The notes under the pieces: generated by a model
The model's database searches: none
The model's input: the letters and a program-made list of their open reading frames with translations, nothing else
Told to the model about the DNA's origin: nothing
Part shown: positions 62,701 to 64,000 of the stretch, one piece after another
How the letters are laid out: each line of letters begins with the position of its first letter
Numbering within the stretch: the stretch's first letter is position 1
From: Paramecium tetraurelia
Lineage: Eukaryota > Ciliophora > Oligohymenophorea > Peniculida > Parameciidae
Direction: 5' to 3'
Length of the DNA: 64,000 bases
NCBI RefSeq assembly: GCF_000165425.1
Contig: NW_001798971.1
Location: 218,240 to 282,239, forward strand
Translations under genes and position numbers: made by a program

Positions 62701-64000
62701 GTTTATGTTTCAGCCTTATACTTTGGATTAGCCAATTTAGTAGTCATGTAGAATCTGAAATTAGGATTGTACAAGATTTCTTTTTCTCCCATGTACATCA
62801 TTAACTTATTATTGACTGTTCTCAATTATTTATTCAAGACTGGTTCCAAAGAAGGATCCAAATCTTCTCCCATGTTTTCTAAGATCACAATTTATCCATT
62901 TGCAATAGCTGTTTCAATTATGCTCATCATCTTTTCATTCTATGGATCTAGCTCTTTAAGATTATTCTTATTGATGGCTCTTTCCATATTTTTAATCCAA
63001 TTGTTGGCTTAGACTTGTGGATCAATCATCAATGGCCATCTTCTTCCTTAAGTGACTAGAACACCATTTTCTTTAGAAAATTGATCATCTGGCAATCCTT
63101 ATTGACTCCATTATAAGAACTAAACTGGTTTAACTAGAAAATCAGGGAAATTCCAATCTTTAGAGTATGGGATCTTTAAGTATCTGACTTATCCAATTAA
63201 CTATTCAGCAACAAATTGTTGTCTATATTCAGATGGGAATGGACCTGCATAACTCAAGAATGCAGCTGTCATTAAGGCATCTCCAACCAAGACTTCTAGT
63301 TTTCCTTACAATTCCTTTCTCCTTATAGCCCAACCTTCTTTGGTGCTTGCCAATCCTGATATCAACTTTTCTGCTCTCTCCAATTTGTTAACCAACACTG
63401 AAGTTTCTCTGGTATACATTTCCATATCATCCTTTGCTCTCTACAAATCGGTCTTCAATTTTTCAATACTCTACTTCAAAATCTAGAAGTTCTCCTGCAA
63501 TTATTGGAATTCATCTTCACTCTTCTTCAATTTCTCTTTCAAATACTTGACCTTGTTTCTCTTGGGTTCAATGTCCTTAAATGCTTTGGCATACATTTCC
63601 AATGACAAGACCCATCTCCAAAGAGTACCAGAAGCAACTGAAATGGCATCAATCTTGGAGGGAAGCATTTCAGGATCACTTGTGATTTTCTCAATTCTAA
63701 CTAGAGTCTTATTCATGATGTGATCCTTGTCGACTTTCTTCAATTGCTACAAGAAATCAGGAGCAGTCATTTCCTTCTTGGCACTTGCCCAAGTTGCCTC
63801 CTTACCCATGATAATCATGACAGCCTATAAGACATTATCCACACCATTAGGAGGTTTACTGTAAGCTCTAACTTCAGCCAATTGTTATTTATCTAATTAT
63901 TCCAATCCTTGTTCAGCTGCTCTCAATGCAGGTTCTGCTTTTTCTAAATCCTTTTGTGCTTCTTCTGCCAGAGTCTCCACTTCAGCCTTTTCCTTTTCCA
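59719..64000 (-). CDS. Dynein heavy chain, C-terminal ~1400 residues (5' end beyond window)
   Basis: Motor subunit of axonemal (or less likely cytoplasmic) dynein. From the right edge: second stalk coiled coil (SGTLWRWVLSLEMYAKAF followed by a Lys/Glu helix), AAA5 (VLVGDALMTAAFLSYAGPFP; QFLQWSQQGLPDDQFSKENG), a helical linker (EEEVKKQIETSAVSMKKTF), AAA6, the conserved PPWDAIRYLIADVIYGGRVT, and the C-terminal domain ending RGTALLMQLSD. A Gln-rich insert (about 61005-61050) sits just before the PPWDA segment. One 25-nt intron at 59897-59921 near the 3' end. The P-loops of AAA1-AAA4 lie outside the window, so the isoform cannot be named. Confidence 0.94.

Overview
This window is ciliate macronuclear DNA, most likely from a Paramecium species. 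It is strongly AT-rich and gene-dense. TAA and TAG sit inside conserved domains as glutamine codons, and TGA is the only stop that fits. Genes are interrupted by GT-AG introns of about 19-31 nt, mostly GTA...TAG, which is the Paramecium pattern; intergenic gaps can be as short as 8-13 bp. Several members of ciliate-expanded families (zinc-finger/WD40, C2 plus membrane, PAS plus membrane) point the same way. All frames were read by eye with TGA as the only stop. For most genes, summing the inferred introns gives a coding length divisible by three, which supports those models.

Layout. 1-3.5 kb: 3' part of a UvrD/TRANK1-like helicase (-). 3.7-5.1 kb: ARL2 and a membrane thioredoxin/PDI-like protein (+). 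5.2-11.7 kb: alpha-carbonic anhydrase, an unresolved locus, HBS1, a secreted coiled-coil protein and an unknown coiled-coil protein (all -). 12.1-13.4 kb: a four-helix membrane protein and a Cys/His orphan (-). 13.5-14.6 kb: a PI-PLC-X-like protein (+). 14.8-23.0 kb: an 8.3-kb surface protein gene (-). 24.2-25.7 kb: a CK1-family kinase (+). 25.8-26.8 kb: unknown (-). 27.1-27.8 kb: B9D1 (+). 28.2-31.4 kb: a voltage-sensor-like class III nucleotide cyclase (+). 31.5 kb: tRNA-Arg(CCT) (-). 31.6-32.8 kb: propeller-like unknown (-). 33.1-36.1 kb: C2/membrane protein and an actin-related protein (+). 36.3-37.8 kb: POC5 (-). 38.1-40.1 kb: unknown helical protein (-). 40.3-41.0 kb: candidate mitochondrial protein (+). 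41.1-43.3 kb: a B-box/Kelch gene and a basic protein, divergent. 43.6-48.8 kb: multi-pass PAS protein (-). 49.1-52.2 kb: small protein (+), unknown (-), HSPA12-like HSP70 (+). 52.4-56.8 kb: gene-poor tract with degenerate coding remnants. 56.9-59.1 kb: zinc-finger/coiled-coil/WD40 protein (+). 59.7-64 kb: C-terminal part of a dynein heavy chain (-).

There is no operon logic, as expected for a ciliate, but ciliary and centriolar functions recur: ARL2 (tubulin cofactor and ARL family), B9D1 (transition zone), POC5 (basal body), a dynein heavy chain, and a membrane cyclase that could sit in the ciliary membrane. The most notable gene is the cyclase. It carries an S4-like voltage-sensor helix, a 29-residue polyglutamine tract written mostly in TAA codons, an extracellular insert and a class III cyclase domain, but no visible K+-channel pore. 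In at least two genes a one-base excess in a homopolymer breaks an otherwise clear reading frame; these may be assembly errors and should be checked against reads.
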